From: Bacteroidota bacterium
GTDB taxonomy: Bacteria; Bacteroidota; Bacteroidia; CAIKAF01
Assembly: GCA_016866335.1 (NCBI GenBank)
Contig: VGMT01000002.1
Span: 84,910-148,909 of the forward strand
Direction of reading: 5' to 3'
DNA length: 64,000 nt
Positions within the stretch are counted from its first letter, which is position 1. Every line of letters starts with the position of its first letter. Below, one piece after another: positions 24,350-33,956 of this stretch. The translations under genes and the position numbers were made by a program. The notes below the pieces were generated by a model. It was not told where the DNA came from. It searched no databases and saw only the letters and a program-made list of their open reading frames with translations.

Positions 24350-25123
24350 ATGGCAGGGTACTTGCATCAAAGCAATGTGTTTAACATACTTGGGGTTTTA
24401 TTGGCCTTGGCGGTAACCGTCATTTCTGCTCTGTTAATTTACATCCGGAAAAGAGAACAAGAGGGAATTCGTATCAAACTAGAATCAGATTTGGTTGGTT
24501 TGAAAGGTATGCTCAATCAGCATTTTATGGCCAATACCATGAATGCAATTAAGGCTTTAATAAATCAAGGCAAAACCGATTCGGCCGATGTGTATATTAA
24601 TAAATTTTCTGCCTTGCTAATGGGAGCCTTAAGCCAGACAAAAAACACAATGATACCCCTTGAGGAGGAATTGCGTTTTATTCGATTGTACATTGAATTG
24701 GAGCAACTTCGTTTTCCAGGGCAAATTCAATTTGAACTTGCGGTTGACCCACAATTAGAAACAAATTTTATTTTGGTTCCGGCTATGTTATTGCAGCCAA
24801 TTTTAGAAAATTCAGTGCAGCATGGGCGCCGGCGGCCAGATTGTCCCTTGAATATTTCGTTAACCCTATTTCCACAGGCTGAACGCTTGGTTATTTTACT
24901 TCAAGATGACGGAATTGGAATAATGGTTGGGAAAAAAAACAAGCAAACGAACCGTCAAGACTCTTTTGGAATTGACCTAACCGAGCAACGCATAAAATTA
25001 CTGGGAAACCAGTACAAGGTAAAAGTTGATTTTAACGTTGATGAAGTTATAGATTCTAAGGGTATGGTATCGGGTACCCGTGTAATAATAGAAGTTCCAC
25101 TCACCACTGCCTCTTATTCATGA
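24350..25123 (+). CDS. LytS-type sensor histidine kinase (probably truncated)
   Basis: The 257-residue protein has one membrane helix (about residues 10-31), a short linker, then a His_kinase domain with LNQHFMANTMNAIKALI. The phospho-acceptor His is kept although the usual NPHFLFN is altered. HATPase motifs follow: ILENSVQHG, DDGIGI and SFGIDLTEQRIKLLG. It is paired with a LytTR regulator by ATGA overlap. The regulator is frameshifted and the kinase lacks a sensor region, with a remnant ORF upstream. It may still be translated, but the system looks decayed. Confidence 0.7.
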   Translation: MAGYLHQSNVFNILGVLLALAVTVISALLIYIRKREQEGIRIKLESDLVGLKGMLNQHFMANTMNAIKALINQGKTDSADVYINKFSALLMGALSQTKNTMIPLEEELRFIRLYIELEQLRFPGQIQFELAVDPQLETNFILVPAMLLQPILENSVQHGRRRPDCPLNISLTLFPQAERLVILLQDDGIGIMVGKKNKQTNRQDSFGIDLTEQRIKLLGNQYKVKVDFNVDEVIDSKGMVSGTRVIIEVPLTTASYS

Positions 25124-25844
25124 AAGCAATTATTATAGAAGACGAACAGCATTCTATCGATTTGTTGGTTCAATACCTAAGTCAAGATTTTCCTGAACTC
25201 GACGTTGTAGGTGCAGCGTCCTCTGTAATTAACGGGAAGGCTTTGATTGAAAAAACAAATCCAGACCTTGTTTTTTGGCTGTGCAGTTGGGCAGGGAAAT
25301 AGGGTTTGAGCTGCTTGAGGGAATGGGAAATAGCCAATTCCAGGTTGTTTTTGTAACTGCCTTCAGCGAATATGCCGTGCGCGCATTTCGGTTTAGGGTT
25401 GCCGATTACTTGCTAAAGCCAATTGACCGAAACGAATTGAAGGAGGCCATTCACAGGGTTAGGGCGGCGGCGGTTCAACCCCATCTTGAGGGTATTCGTA
25501 CCTTTCGGATTCCCAGCAGCCGGGGAGCTGTATTTGTTCCAACCCGCGAAGTGGTTCGATTGGCTGCAAAGGGTTCATATTCAGAAATTACCCTGACGAA
25601 GGGTAGAACTCATTTGTGCTCAGGCAACCTGAGTTATTTTGAGGAACATTTAAGTGAGCTCTTTTTTTTGCGTGTGGGTCGTTCTCACATTATCAACCTT
25701 ATGTATCTCTCAAAAATGGAGGCACAATTACGGGCCGTCATTTTAATGGAAGATGGATTCAGTATATCAATTCCAAGGCGGCAAAAGCGGCAGATAGTTG
25801 AGCGTCTAAATCGATTGTCTAAAGACCCCTTACACGGAGTTTAA
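25120..25844 (+). pseudogene. Frameshifted LytTR-family response regulator
   Basis: The N-terminal 52 codons (MKAIIIEDEQHSIDLLVQYL to NPDLVF) are a receiver-domain start, then the frame hits TAG at 25300-25302. Adding one T to the run TTTTTT at 25271-25276 restores the frame as FLAVQLGREIGFELLEGM, then FVTAFSEYAVRAF, ADYLLKPID, and an intact LytTR DNA-binding domain ending at 25844. Even after correction the residue at the phospho-acceptor place (about 54) is Ala (GCT), where LDV is expected. So there are two lesions: a one-base deletion and loss of the Asp. A homopolymer sequencing error could explain the first but not the second. Confidence 0.8.
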
Positions 25845-26260
25845 TCTCCAAAGTATTCCACAGAATTGCGTTCTGTTTCAGCAATTCGAATGCTATGCAA
25901 GGTGCAGCCCAACTCAGAAATGGGCATTTGCAATTGCTGCCAAACTTGAATGGCTAGGTTTTCGGTTGATGAGAATATTCCCTCCATAAAAGGCACATCC
26001 ATATTCAGGTTTTTATGGTCTAATTTGTCGATTACTGTGCTGCGAATTAGAGTGGAAAGTTGTTTTAAATCAACCACAAAGCCAGTATCCGGATTCGGGT
26101 GGCCTTTAACGGTTACCCAAAGACCGTAGTTGTGTCCATGCCAATTTTTATTGGCGCAAGGACCAAAAACCCGCTCATTTTCTTGGTCGCTCCAATTTGG
26201 ATTGACTAATTTATGGGCGGCGTTAAATTGTTCTTTTCGGGTTAGATAAACCAGGGGCAT
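25841..26260 (-). CDS. queD: 6-carboxy-5,6,7,8-tetrahydropterin synthase (QueD/PTPS family)
   Basis: The 139-residue protein has the zinc-binding motifs of PTPS/QueD: FNAAHKL near the N-terminus, FGPCANKNWHGHNYGLWVTV with the Cys and the HGH pair, and DLKQLSTLI...LDHKNLN. A C-terminal glutamate follows in SIRIAETERNSVEYF. It makes the carboxypterin precursor of queuosine and other 7-deazapurines. I use the ATG at 26260; the longer track start runs through the -7 box. It converges on the broken regulator with a 4-nt overlap of stops. Confidence 0.92.
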   Translation of the reverse strand: MPLVYLTRKEQFNAAHKLVNPNWSDQENERVFGPCANKNWHGHNYGLWVTVKGHPNPDTGFVVDLKQLSTLIRSTVIDKLDHKNLNMDVPFMEGIFSSTENLAIQVWQQLQMPISELGCTLHSIRIAETERNSVEYFGD

Positions 26261-26271
26261 CTTTTTTTGTG

Positions 26272-26279
26272 CAAAGGTA
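26272..26279 (-). promoter_or_regulatory. Putative -7 box for queD
   Basis: TACCTTTG on the minus strand lies 11 nt before the queD ATG at 26260 and supports that start over the upstream alternative. Confidence 0.55.
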
Positions 26280-26432
26280 AATATCCATGGTAATTGTGCA
26301 TGTTGCTTTACTGCCGTTTTTTTAAAAAATGGGACAATGGCCACCAAATTGGGGTATTAATTCCCAGGGATCTTACAAGGCCATTGGTTGGCTTTTCTTT
26401 TTAGGTCCGCTTTTCTTTCCTCTCTTTGTTAG

Positions 26433-27755
<1,323 letters not shown>

Positions 27756-27762
27756 ATTGGTT

Positions 27763-28098
27763 TTAAACATTGTCTTCGCCTAAAACCCTTAATCGAAGTT
27801 TTGAGGGGCAATGTTCTGGGCGCAGTTGACAGCTTAAACGAGAGGTGGCTGTTAACACAGGAAGGCTTTCTAGCATATCCAGCTCTTCGTTTCCGGCCTC
27901 GGGCAAATCCGTATAGCCTTCAAGAACCTCAACGTGGCAGGTTGCGCACAATGCCATACCTCCACAGGTCGCCAAGATAGGGAATCCTTCGCCTTTCAAT
28001 ACTTCCATCAACGATAATCCCATATCGGTGGGGACTTCCACCTTCATGGATTTTCCATGTAGGTCTTCCGCTTGCAGTTCAATAAACGAATCGGCCAT
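27763..28098 (-). CDS. Adrenodoxin-type [2Fe-2S] ferredoxin
   Basis: The 111-residue protein holds the cluster motif CGGMALCATC (Cys at about residues 45, 51 and 54) and the fourth cysteine at about residue 90 (RLSCQLRPE). This is the spacing of vertebrate-type/ISC ferredoxins that feed P450s and other oxygenases. It lies 3 bp after the ferredoxin reductase gene on the same strand, with a fatty-acid desaturase just before that. Passing electrons from the reductase to the desaturase is the simplest reading of the context, but other clients such as Fe-S assembly remain possible. Confidence 0.9.
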   Translation of the reverse strand: MADSFIELQAEDLHGKSMKVEVPTDMGLSLMEVLKGEGFPILATCGGMALCATCHVEVLEGYTDLPEAGNEELDMLESLPVLTATSRLSCQLRPEHCPSKLRLRVLGEDNV

Positions 28099-28101
28099 AG
28101 G

Positions 28102-29118
28102 TTAAAAGGCGTTTACCCCGTTTACCGTGGTGTATTTAAAACTTAATTTTTGTTCTGGAAATACGCGGGCAAAGGCCGATTGAGCCATGAGTGCCGCTTC
28201 GTGAAACCCACATAAAATCAACTTCAATTTTCCAGGATAGGTATTGATATCGCCAATGGCGTAAATGCCAGGAACATTGGTACTGTAATCTTCGGTGTTC
28301 ACCAGAATGGCATTTTTATCAATGTTCAACCCCCAATCTGCGATAGGTCCGAGTTTGGGCGTTAACCCGAAGAGCGGGATAAAATAATCCGTTTGAATGT
28401 GGTGGTCTGATTCTTGGTCCGCCTCGCTCACAGTTAAGCCTTCCAAGTGGTTTGAGCCTTGCACGGATTTCACCTCGGCATTCAAAACCAGCCTCAATTT
28501 TCCCTCTTTGGCAAGTTCAAAGACTTTTTCTGCGCTTTCTGGCGCACCTCTAAAGGTTCCACTGCGGTGAATTAGGGTTAATTCAGAACATACATCGGCT
28601 AAAAAAATGGCCCAATCGAGTGCCGAATCGCCACCACCAGCCAGTACAACCTTTTTGTTTCGAAACTTTTCTGGATCCAAAACCATGTAGGCCACTCCTT
28701 TACCTTCGAAAGCTTCTAGATTTGCTATGCTGGGTTTTCTAGGTTCAAAGCAGCCCAATCCGCCAGCAATAACAACGGCCTTGCACTGAATTTCAGTGCC
28801 TGCTGATGTGATTACCTGATAGCCAGTTTCCGTTTTATTCAACTGTTCAACCCTTTCGCCAAGGGTAAACCCAGGTTTAAATGGAGCAATTTGTTCCATT
28901 AGGTTGGTAACCAATTCTCCGGCCAAAATAGAGGGATAGCCAGGAATATCGTAAATCGGTTTCTTGGGATAAATTTCTGACAATTGCCCACCTACTTGAG
29001 GAAGAGCATCAACCAAATGGCAGCGCATTTTGAGTAAGCCGGCCTCAAAGACGGCAAACAAACCAACAGGTCCTGCGCCAACAATGCATAAATCGGTTTG
29101 GATAACTTCAGAAATCAT
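28102..29118 (-). CDS. Thioredoxin-reductase-like ferredoxin-NADP+ reductase
   Basis: The 338-residue protein has the FAD motif DLCIVGAGPVGLFAVFEAG at its N-terminus, GGQLSEIYPKKPIYDIPGYP, an NADPH motif VVLAGGGDSALDWA, and the C-terminal FAD block YAIGDINTYPGKLKLI. It lacks the CxxC of thioredoxin reductase, which marks it as the TrxR-like FNR type (as in Bacillus YumC). It would pass electrons between NADPH and the adjacent ferredoxin. I use the ATG at 29118 because the track's earlier start would read through a -7 box. Confidence 0.92.
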   Translation of the reverse strand: MISEVIQTDLCIVGAGPVGLFAVFEAGLLKMRCHLVDALPQVGGQLSEIYPKKPIYDIPGYPSILAGELVTNLMEQIAPFKPGFTLGERVEQLNKTETGYQVITSAGTEIQCKAVVIAGGLGCFEPRKPSIANLEAFEGKGVAYMVLDPEKFRNKKVVLAGGGDSALDWAIFLADVCSELTLIHRSGTFRGAPESAEKVFELAKEGKLRLVLNAEVKSVQGSNHLEGLTVSEADQESDHHIQTDYFIPLFGLTPKLGPIADWGLNIDKNAILVNTEDYSTNVPGIYAIGDINTYPGKLKLILCGFHEAALMAQSAFARVFPEQKLSFKYTTVNGVNAF

Positions 29119-29125
29119 ACGGCCA

Positions 29126-29133
29126 CAAAGGTA
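29126..29133 (-). promoter_or_regulatory. Putative -7 box for the FNR-ferredoxin pair
   Basis: TACCTTTG on the minus strand lies 7 nt before the FNR ATG and 37 nt after the desaturase stop. The pair may thus have its own promoter besides any read-through from the desaturase. Confidence 0.5.
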
Positions 29134-29170
29134 AAAACCTAAAAGGATTTGATTGAAGTGCTGTGTCTTT

Positions 29171-30133
29171 TTAGCCTTTTTCTGGCGCCTTTTTACCATC
29201 AAGCCGCTTAGAACCATACTTAACCTCGACGGGAACGGGACGTATGTTCCAAACAATTCCAAATAGGGCCAAGGTCCTCAACACATAATAACTTGGGTCA
29301 AACTCCCACCAAAAAAATCCTTGGCGGCAAGAACCTTGATAGTAGTGGTGGTTGTTGTGCCAGCCTTCGCCCATGGTAATCAAGGCCAACACTGCGTTGT
29401 TGCGAGAGTGGTCTTTGGTACGGTAGCGGCGGCGGCCAATTTTATGCATCAACGAGTTGATGGAAAATGTGCCGTGGTATAAAATAACCGTACTGGTTAA
29501 ATAACCAACAACAACGGTAGACCAACCTGCATTCCAATCGGTTAGGCCATTTCCGTTTAGCATGTTGCCAATAAAATAAATGATAACGGCCATAATGATG
29601 GGCGGAACCATAAAATACCGGTTCAAAAAGCGCAGTTCTGGATACTTGGCAAAATCTTGAATCAAATCGTACCTTGTTTTTTGATAATCAGGGCCCATTA
29701 TCCAACCAATGTGGGCGTAGAAGAATCCGTAAATATTAGCGGAATGAGGGTCGTGAGCGGTATCGCTATGGCGGTGGTGAATGCGGTGCTGCGATGCCCA
29801 CCACAAAGCTCCTTTTTGAATGCTGGTCTGCGCAAAAAAGGCAATTAAAAACTGAAAAAATCGGCTTGTTTCATAGGTCTTATGCGAAAAATACCGATGG
29901 TACCCAGCACTGATAAAAAACATGCGGAAATAATACATAAACAAACACACCAACCAATCTTTCCACGTAAAACCCGACCATATCATTAAAAGTGGGGTAA
30001 GATGAATCAGTCCAAAACCGTATTGGTCAATCAGTCTAGGCTGGTTTCTGTTTTCTTTTTTAACGGCTTCTGGAGGTGGACCTTCTGGTGAGGTATACAA
30101 TGATTCAACAAGGGGAGTACTTACTTCGCTCAT
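29171..30133 (-). CDS. Membrane acyl-CoA/acyl-lipid fatty acid desaturase
   Basis: The 320-residue protein shows the three histidine boxes of membrane desaturases in order: HRYFSH (about 79-84), HRIHHRH (about 116-122) and HNNHH (about 259-263), with hydrophobic helices between. This pattern is of the delta-9 (stearoyl-CoA desaturase, DesC) type. It introduces a cis double bond into fatty acyl chains using oxygen and electrons from a carrier. The FNR and ferredoxin genes that follow on the same strand are good candidates for that supply. It likely adjusts membrane fluidity. Confidence 0.92.
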   Translation of the reverse strand: MSEVSTPLVESLYTSPEGPPPEAVKKENRNQPRLIDQYGFGLIHLTPLLMIWSGFTWKDWLVCLFMYYFRMFFISAGYHRYFSHKTYETSRFFQFLIAFFAQTSIQKGALWWASQHRIHHRHSDTAHDPHSANIYGFFYAHIGWIMGPDYQKTRYDLIQDFAKYPELRFLNRYFMVPPIIMAVIIYFIGNMLNGNGLTDWNAGWSTVVVGYLTSTVILYHGTFSINSLMHKIGRRRYRTKDHSRNNAVLALITMGEGWHNNHHYYQGSCRQGFFWWEFDPSYYVLRTLALFGIVWNIRPVPVEVKYGSKRLDGKKAPEKG

Positions 30134-30168
30134 ACGTAAAATTAAAACAACCGAAACACATCGGTGGT

Positions 30169-30176
30169 CAAAGGTA
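30169..30176 (-). promoter_or_regulatory. Putative -7 box for the desaturase gene
   Basis: TACCTTTG on the minus strand lies 35 nt before the desaturase ATG. No clear TTG was found at -33. Confidence 0.5.
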
Positions 30177-30313
30177 GAGATTTAAGTTCCTATTTGGGTG
30201 CTTGCCGTGTACAAAAGATTCTTTTTTCTTTCCCAGCCATTCTTGCTGATATAAAAAAACAGGTTGAAAATAAGCCTATTCCCAACCCTTACATAAAAAA
30301 GAGGAATTTTACT

Positions 30314-30868
30314 TTATTGACTAAAAACCAAGTTCCAAACCACCCATATTTCATCGCTCAATAGGGCCGAATCTCCCAGATTGAAGGAGCTACGCTTGAC
30401 CTGAAATTTTGATTTTACTAGATACCCCTTGCTGGTTTTAACCATTTCAGCTGCAAGTTGAATGGGTTGGCTTTTTCCTTTTATACTTATCCAACCTTTA
30501 ATGGTATAGCCTTTCCCCTGTGGAACTATGGATTCTGACCTGAATTTGAGTTGAGGGAAACGCTCGGCATCAAAATAATCTGCTTTTAAAAGGTGTCGGT
30601 CGCGCATTGCAATTCCCGTTTCAATGCTGTTTACCTTTATTTCACCATACATAAATTCAGGTTGTCCGTTGTTTGAATTTACCTTTAGTTCTCCGGCAAG
30701 CTTTTTAAATTGACCGTCTACGGCAATACCCAAATTCTTTATGCTGAAATCAACCTTGCTTTCGGAAGCCAGAAGCGCATAGGATTGCGAAATGCAGGGA
30801 TTAATCCAAACCGAAGACGTGAAAAATAATGCCCAGCCAAGAGCCTGAAATTGCAGCCCTTTATTCAT
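30314..30868 (-). CDS. YceI-like family protein, secreted
   Basis: The 184-residue protein has a signal peptide (about residues 1-28), then the YceI lipocalin-like barrel pattern: SKVDFSIKNLGIAVDGQFKKLAGEL, EIKVNSIETGIAMRDRHLLKADYFDAERFPQLKFRS, and LTIKGKSQPI-like strands (GWISIKGKSQPIQLAAE). YceI barrels bind isoprenoids or other lipids in the periplasm; the true ligand here is unknown. It lies 18 bp after the ferritin stop on the same strand and may be read from the ferritin promoter. Confidence 0.88.
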   Translation of the reverse strand: MNKGLQFQALGWALFFTSSVWINPCISQSYALLASESKVDFSIKNLGIAVDGQFKKLAGELKVNSNNGQPEFMYGEIKVNSIETGIAMRDRHLLKADYFDAERFPQLKFRSESIVPQGKGYTIKGWISIKGKSQPIQLAAEMVKTSKGYLVKSKFQVKRSSFNLGDSALLSDEIWVVWNLVFSQ

Positions 30869-30886
30869 AGTTCGTTACTTCAGAAC

Positions 30887-31420
30887 TCAATTTCCGGATT
30901 CTGCATCAGACGTTTTTGAAGCGGTTTCTGCGGCCGCCAGTCGCCCAATTTCTTTGTCGATTAAATAAAGACCATTTGCCTCAAGGCCAATCAGGTTGAT
31001 TTTATCCTTGATATTCCGAGCTGTGGTTTCTTCTTCGTGTTGTTCGGCCACATACCATTGTAAGAAATTCAGCGTGGTGTAGTCTTTCTCTTGGGTGGCA
31101 ATGTAAACCAGTTTGTTGATGCCGTCTGACACCTTTACCTCGCCCTGCAAAAAGTTTTCAACCACCTCTAGAATGTCTTTGAATTCTGTGCGAGGAGCGC
31201 TCAGGCCCGGGGTAATGGCCTGCCCACCTGAATCGTTCATATACCGAAACAAGCGCAGCATGTGGGCACGCTCTTCGTCCGATTGCAAATAGAAGAATTT
31301 GGCTGCCCCCTCCATTCCTTTGGCATCGCACCAAGAGGCTAAGGCTAGGTAGGTGTTTGAGCTGTGGCTTTCAATGGCGATTTGCTCGTTTAGAGCTGAT
31401 TCTACTATAGGTGTTAACAT
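30887..31420 (-). CDS. ftnA: Bacterial ferritin
   Basis: The 177-residue protein is a four-helix ferritin with ferroxidase-site residues in place: LNEQIAIESHSSNTYLALASW, then LQSDEERAHMLRLFRYMND, and YVAEQHEEETTARNIKDKI. It stores iron as a 24-subunit shell. The ATG at 31420 is supported by a promoter directly upstream; the longer track start would begin inside the RNase Z gene. The tail after residue 165 is Ala/Ser-rich and probably disordered. YceI follows closely. Confidence 0.93.
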   Translation of the reverse strand: MLTPIVESALNEQIAIESHSSNTYLALASWCDAKGMEGAAKFFYLQSDEERAHMLRLFRYMNDSGGQAITPGLSAPRTEFKDILEVVENFLQGEVKVSDGINKLVYIATQEKDYTTLNFLQWYVAEQHEEETTARNIKDKINLIGLEANGLYLIDKEIGRLAAAETASKTSDAESGN

Positions 31421-31431
31421 GGTTTTTTTTT

Positions 31432-31461
31432 CAAAGATACCCGATTGTTCGCCAAGTTCAA
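31432..31461 (-). promoter_or_regulatory. Promoter of the ferritin gene
   Basis: On the minus strand TTG (31461-31459), a 19-nt spacer, then TATCTTTG (31439-31432), with the ATG 11 nt later. The -33 box overlaps the last codon and stop of the RNase Z gene. Confidence 0.65.
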
Positions 31462-32369
31462 AGTTCAATCCTTAGCCCATTGTAGGCGATTTGGGTATTT
31501 TTGAAGAGGCTTTGGGCCTCTAAAAGCAATTCTTCTAGGTTTGGGTATCGAACAGAAAAGTGCCCCAATATAAGGCTTGAAACTCCCCATTTTTCAGCAA
31601 TTTCGGCTGCTTCGCTCGCCGTAGAATGCTGGGTTTTTTTTGCCCTTTCTTTGTGTTTTTCTGTAAATGTGGCTTCATGGTACAGCACATTCGGAGCAGG
31701 TATTTTTAACAAAGTTTGCAATACCGGCCTCGTGTCGGTAAGGTAGGCATAGCTTCGGCCTGCCGGGCCGATTGAACCCACCTGATTGGCATCAAGCAGC
31801 GTTCCATTGCTTAGTTGAACGGAATTGCCTTGCTTTAGTTCTTTAAGTTGAGTATTGCTTAGTTCGTACTGCTTGATTTTTTCTTTATCAAGTACAAAGG
31901 CGTCGCGTTGTTCTCTGAAAATAAATCCACGGCAGGGTAGGGCATGTTTTAGGGAAATGGCTTCTACCTGAACCGAATCTTCTTCAAGAATCAGGCCGCC
32001 TTCCTTCCATGCTTCGACATCGATTTCAATAGGGTAGCCAGGCTGATAATCTACGGTGTTCCAATAATGCACTAAGAATTCTTTTACCGATTCGGGACAA
32101 ACAATGCGTAGGCTTTTTTTTCGCCCCAACAAATCCATGGTTGAAAGCAAACCAGGTAGCCCCAAAAAATGGTCGGCATGGGCATGCGAAATAAAAATTA
32201 CCGATAGGCGCTGCATGGGCAAACCCTCTTGACGAATTCGTATTTGGGTGCCTTCCCCGCAATCCAGCAAATAATGCTTGTGATGAATTTCAAGCCATTG
32301 AGCGCTTAGCCCCCGTTCGGCGGTTGGAACCGCTGAACTGCAACCCAAGATGCACAACTGAAAATTCAT
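31458..32369 (-). CDS. rnz: Ribonuclease Z
   Basis: The 303-residue protein shows the tRNase Z/metallo-beta-lactamase motifs: LGCSSAVPTAERGLSAQWLEI, LLDCGEGTQIRI, SHAHADHFLGLPGLL (histidine motif about residues 61-67), YLTDTRPV, NVLYHEATFTEKH and LGHFSVRYPNLEELL. It trims the 3' ends of tRNA precursors at two zinc ions. The length is normal for the short form. The gene starts after the terminator of the upstream T9SS gene and ends into the ferritin promoter. Confidence 0.95.
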   Translation of the reverse strand: MNFQLCILGCSSAVPTAERGLSAQWLEIHHKHYLLDCGEGTQIRIRQEGLPMQRLSVIFISHAHADHFLGLPGLLSTMDLLGRKKSLRIVCPESVKEFLVHYWNTVDYQPGYPIEIDVEAWKEGGLILEEDSVQVEAISLKHALPCRGFIFREQRDAFVLDKEKIKQYELSNTQLKELKQGNSVQLSNGTLLDANQVGSIGPAGRSYAYLTDTRPVLQTLLKIPAPNVLYHEATFTEKHKERAKKTQHSTASEAAEIAEKWGVSSLILGHFSVRYPNLEELLLEAQSLFKNTQIAYNGLRIEL

Positions 32370-32393
32370 GGAGCTTGTATTTTCCGGTTTTTC

Positions 32394-32432
32394 TAAAAAA
32401 ATCCACCCCTAAGCAAAAAGCAAAGGGGTGGA
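32394..32432 (-). terminator. Rho-independent terminator after the T9SS cargo gene
   Basis: On the minus strand CCACCCCT, loop of 13 nt, AGGGGTGG, then A and a run of seven T. It lies 44 nt after the stop of the T9SS protein gene and just before the rnz start. Confidence 0.75.
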
Positions 32433-32475
32433 AATGAATAAGGCAGAAGGCAAAATGCCTTACTTGGTCAACACC

Positions 32476-33327
32476 TTAATCGTGTTGAACCATAATTTTT
32501 CCGGTGGCTTGAACTCCATTCACCTCAAGCGAATACAAATACAATCCGGCAGCTAAATTGGCTGTTCTTACTTGAATGGATTGCTCACCCAATTGGCAAT
32601 TTCCTTGCTGTTGGTTTACAACCCGTCCAGACGCATCTTTCATTTGAAAGGCAAAGGTTCCGGTTTTTGTGGCTGTAAAGTTCAGGCTAGCTGTTGCATT
32701 GGCCGGATTTGGGAACATAGGCTGTACTTGAATTCCAGGTAGGTTTTCAAAGCTGGTGTTGGCACAAACAGGGAATGCAATGAAAAAAGACAAATCTCCA
32801 TCGGGGGGAGGAACGTCGTTGCAACCAAAGCCCAAATTAATGCGTCCGCGAACATCTACTTTAAAATAGACCGTATCGCAGGGAGAATTGATGGGGTTGG
32901 GAACGTTGGTTGAATTTAAACGCAAACATACCCGTTGCAATGAAGTTCCGGCAGGAATGGTGATGGGTGTATTGCTGCTGTTGGAAGCGTTTATTTCGGT
33001 GCTGCCTTGGTAGGCAGCCCAGTTGAAATTAAAGTTGGCAGGAATAGATTGGTTGTACGAAGCCAGCGTGTCAAGGCTAACCGATAAAATTTTAACCCCG
33101 CATAAGTCGATGGAATCGCCCGGAGTAGGGGTTAGGGTATTGTCAACTTTGCCAGGAAGCACCACCGTGTTTTGGTGGGTGTAGTTGTTCCCAGCTGCCG
33201 CTCCAGGAAGTGGGTTGGGGTTGAACCCTAGCTGAGTGGCCGTTGGGTCGGGCGGGTTGGGACTGCAAATTTGGGCTTGAGCCAGCACCCCGGTAAATAG
33301 GGCAGCAAAAAGTAAAACGTGTTTCAT
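32476..33327 (-). CDS. Secreted protein with T9SS type A sorting domain
   Basis: The 283-residue protein has a signal peptide ending near VLAQAQ. The middle is Pro/Asn/Thr-rich and beta-like, with paired cysteines. The last ~80 residues are a type A (Por_Secre_tail) sorting domain: VQPMFPNPANATASLNF, then FAFQMKDASGRVVNQQQ and AAGLYLYSLEVNG, ending TGKIMVQHD. Such tails target export through type IX secretion and attachment to the surface. I do not recognise the cargo part. A hairpin terminator follows the gene. Confidence 0.85.
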   Translation of the reverse strand: MKHVLLFAALFTGVLAQAQICSPNPPDPTATQLGFNPNPLPGAAAGNNYTHQNTVVLPGKVDNTLTPTPGDSIDLCGVKILSVSLDTLASYNQSIPANFNFNWAAYQGSTEINASNSSNTPITIPAGTSLQRVCLRLNSTNVPNPINSPCDTVYFKVDVRGRINLGFGCNDVPPPDGDLSFFIAFPVCANTSFENLPGIQVQPMFPNPANATASLNFTATKTGTFAFQMKDASGRVVNQQQGNCQLGEQSIQVRTANLAAGLYLYSLEVNGVQATGKIMVQHD

Positions 33328-33354
33328 ATAGGTGGTTTTAGGGTGAAATTACAC

Positions 33355-33732
33355 TTATTCTTCTTCATCCAATAAATCTTGAGCGATGTTGCTCATGATA
33401 ATGAAGTCTTCAATTTCATTTTCGTTGTGGATTATATTCAAGACGGAATCCAACTGGCAAATTTGCAGGATTTTCATAACCCCCGCGTTTACTCCAGTAA
33501 TGGCAAATACGCCGTTGGATTTTTGAGTCAACCTGTTTCCAACAAGCAAGGCTGACAGGCCGCTGGAATCCACAAACTCTACATTTTGCAAATCAACTAC
33601 CACATTTTTATGTCCCGAGGAACTCAACCGAACAAGTTCTGATTTCAAATCGGGAGCCGTTTGAGCCGTTAAATGGGTATCCTCTATCGCCAAGGCCAAG
33701 AAATGTGGCTTTTCTATGCTGTGAAAGTTCAT
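33355..33732 (-). CDS. STAS domain protein (anti-sigma factor antagonist-like)
   Basis: The 125-residue protein is a single STAS domain with KNVVVDLQNVEFVDSSGLSALLVGNRL, where DSSGLSALL is the usual phospho-serine switch region of SpoIIAA/RsbV-type proteins. It would bind a kinase-type anti-sigma factor in a partner-switching system. No RsbW or RsbU gene is in the window, so the partner is unknown. The start is the ATG at 33732 (MNFHSIEKP). The acidic tail (LLDEEE) is typical of Bacteroidota STAS proteins. Confidence 0.88.
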   Translation of the reverse strand: MNFHSIEKPHFLALAIEDTHLTAQTAPDLKSELVRLSSSGHKNVVVDLQNVEFVDSSGLSALLVGNRLTQKSNGVFAITGVNAGVMKILQICQLDSVLNIIHNENEIEDFIIMSNIAQDLLDEEE

Positions 33733-33752
33733 GTTCTTGTTATTCAATTCCT

Positions 33753-33760
33753 CAAAGTTA
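33753..33760 (-). promoter_or_regulatory. Putative -7 box for the STAS gene
   Basis: TAACTTTG on the minus strand lies 20 nt before the ATG at 33732. A run of 12 G begins about 70 bp further upstream of it. Confidence 0.5.
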
Positions 33761-33828
33761 AAAAAATATGCGGTTCCCTTAAATGTGTTCTTTCCACTAA
33801 AAAACTTTTTTGCTGAATGCCACCCTTT

Positions 33829-33840
33829 GGGGGGGGGGGG
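33829..33840. repeat. Homopolymer of 12 G upstream of the STAS gene
   Basis: Twelve uninterrupted G lie in a non-coding stretch (33761-33956) that otherwise shows no gene. The only ORF across it in the track (33817-34104) runs through repeat copy D and looks random. Confidence 0.9.
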
Positions 33841-33956
33841 CGCGAAGCAAATGTCAAAGGGTTTGCCGAGCTTATTATATACAATGTTCCGTGCCGATGC
33901 GTTTTGTTCAGACTAGCCTTGGTCTCCATTTACAGTGAAAACGGTTTGAGCGGCCT

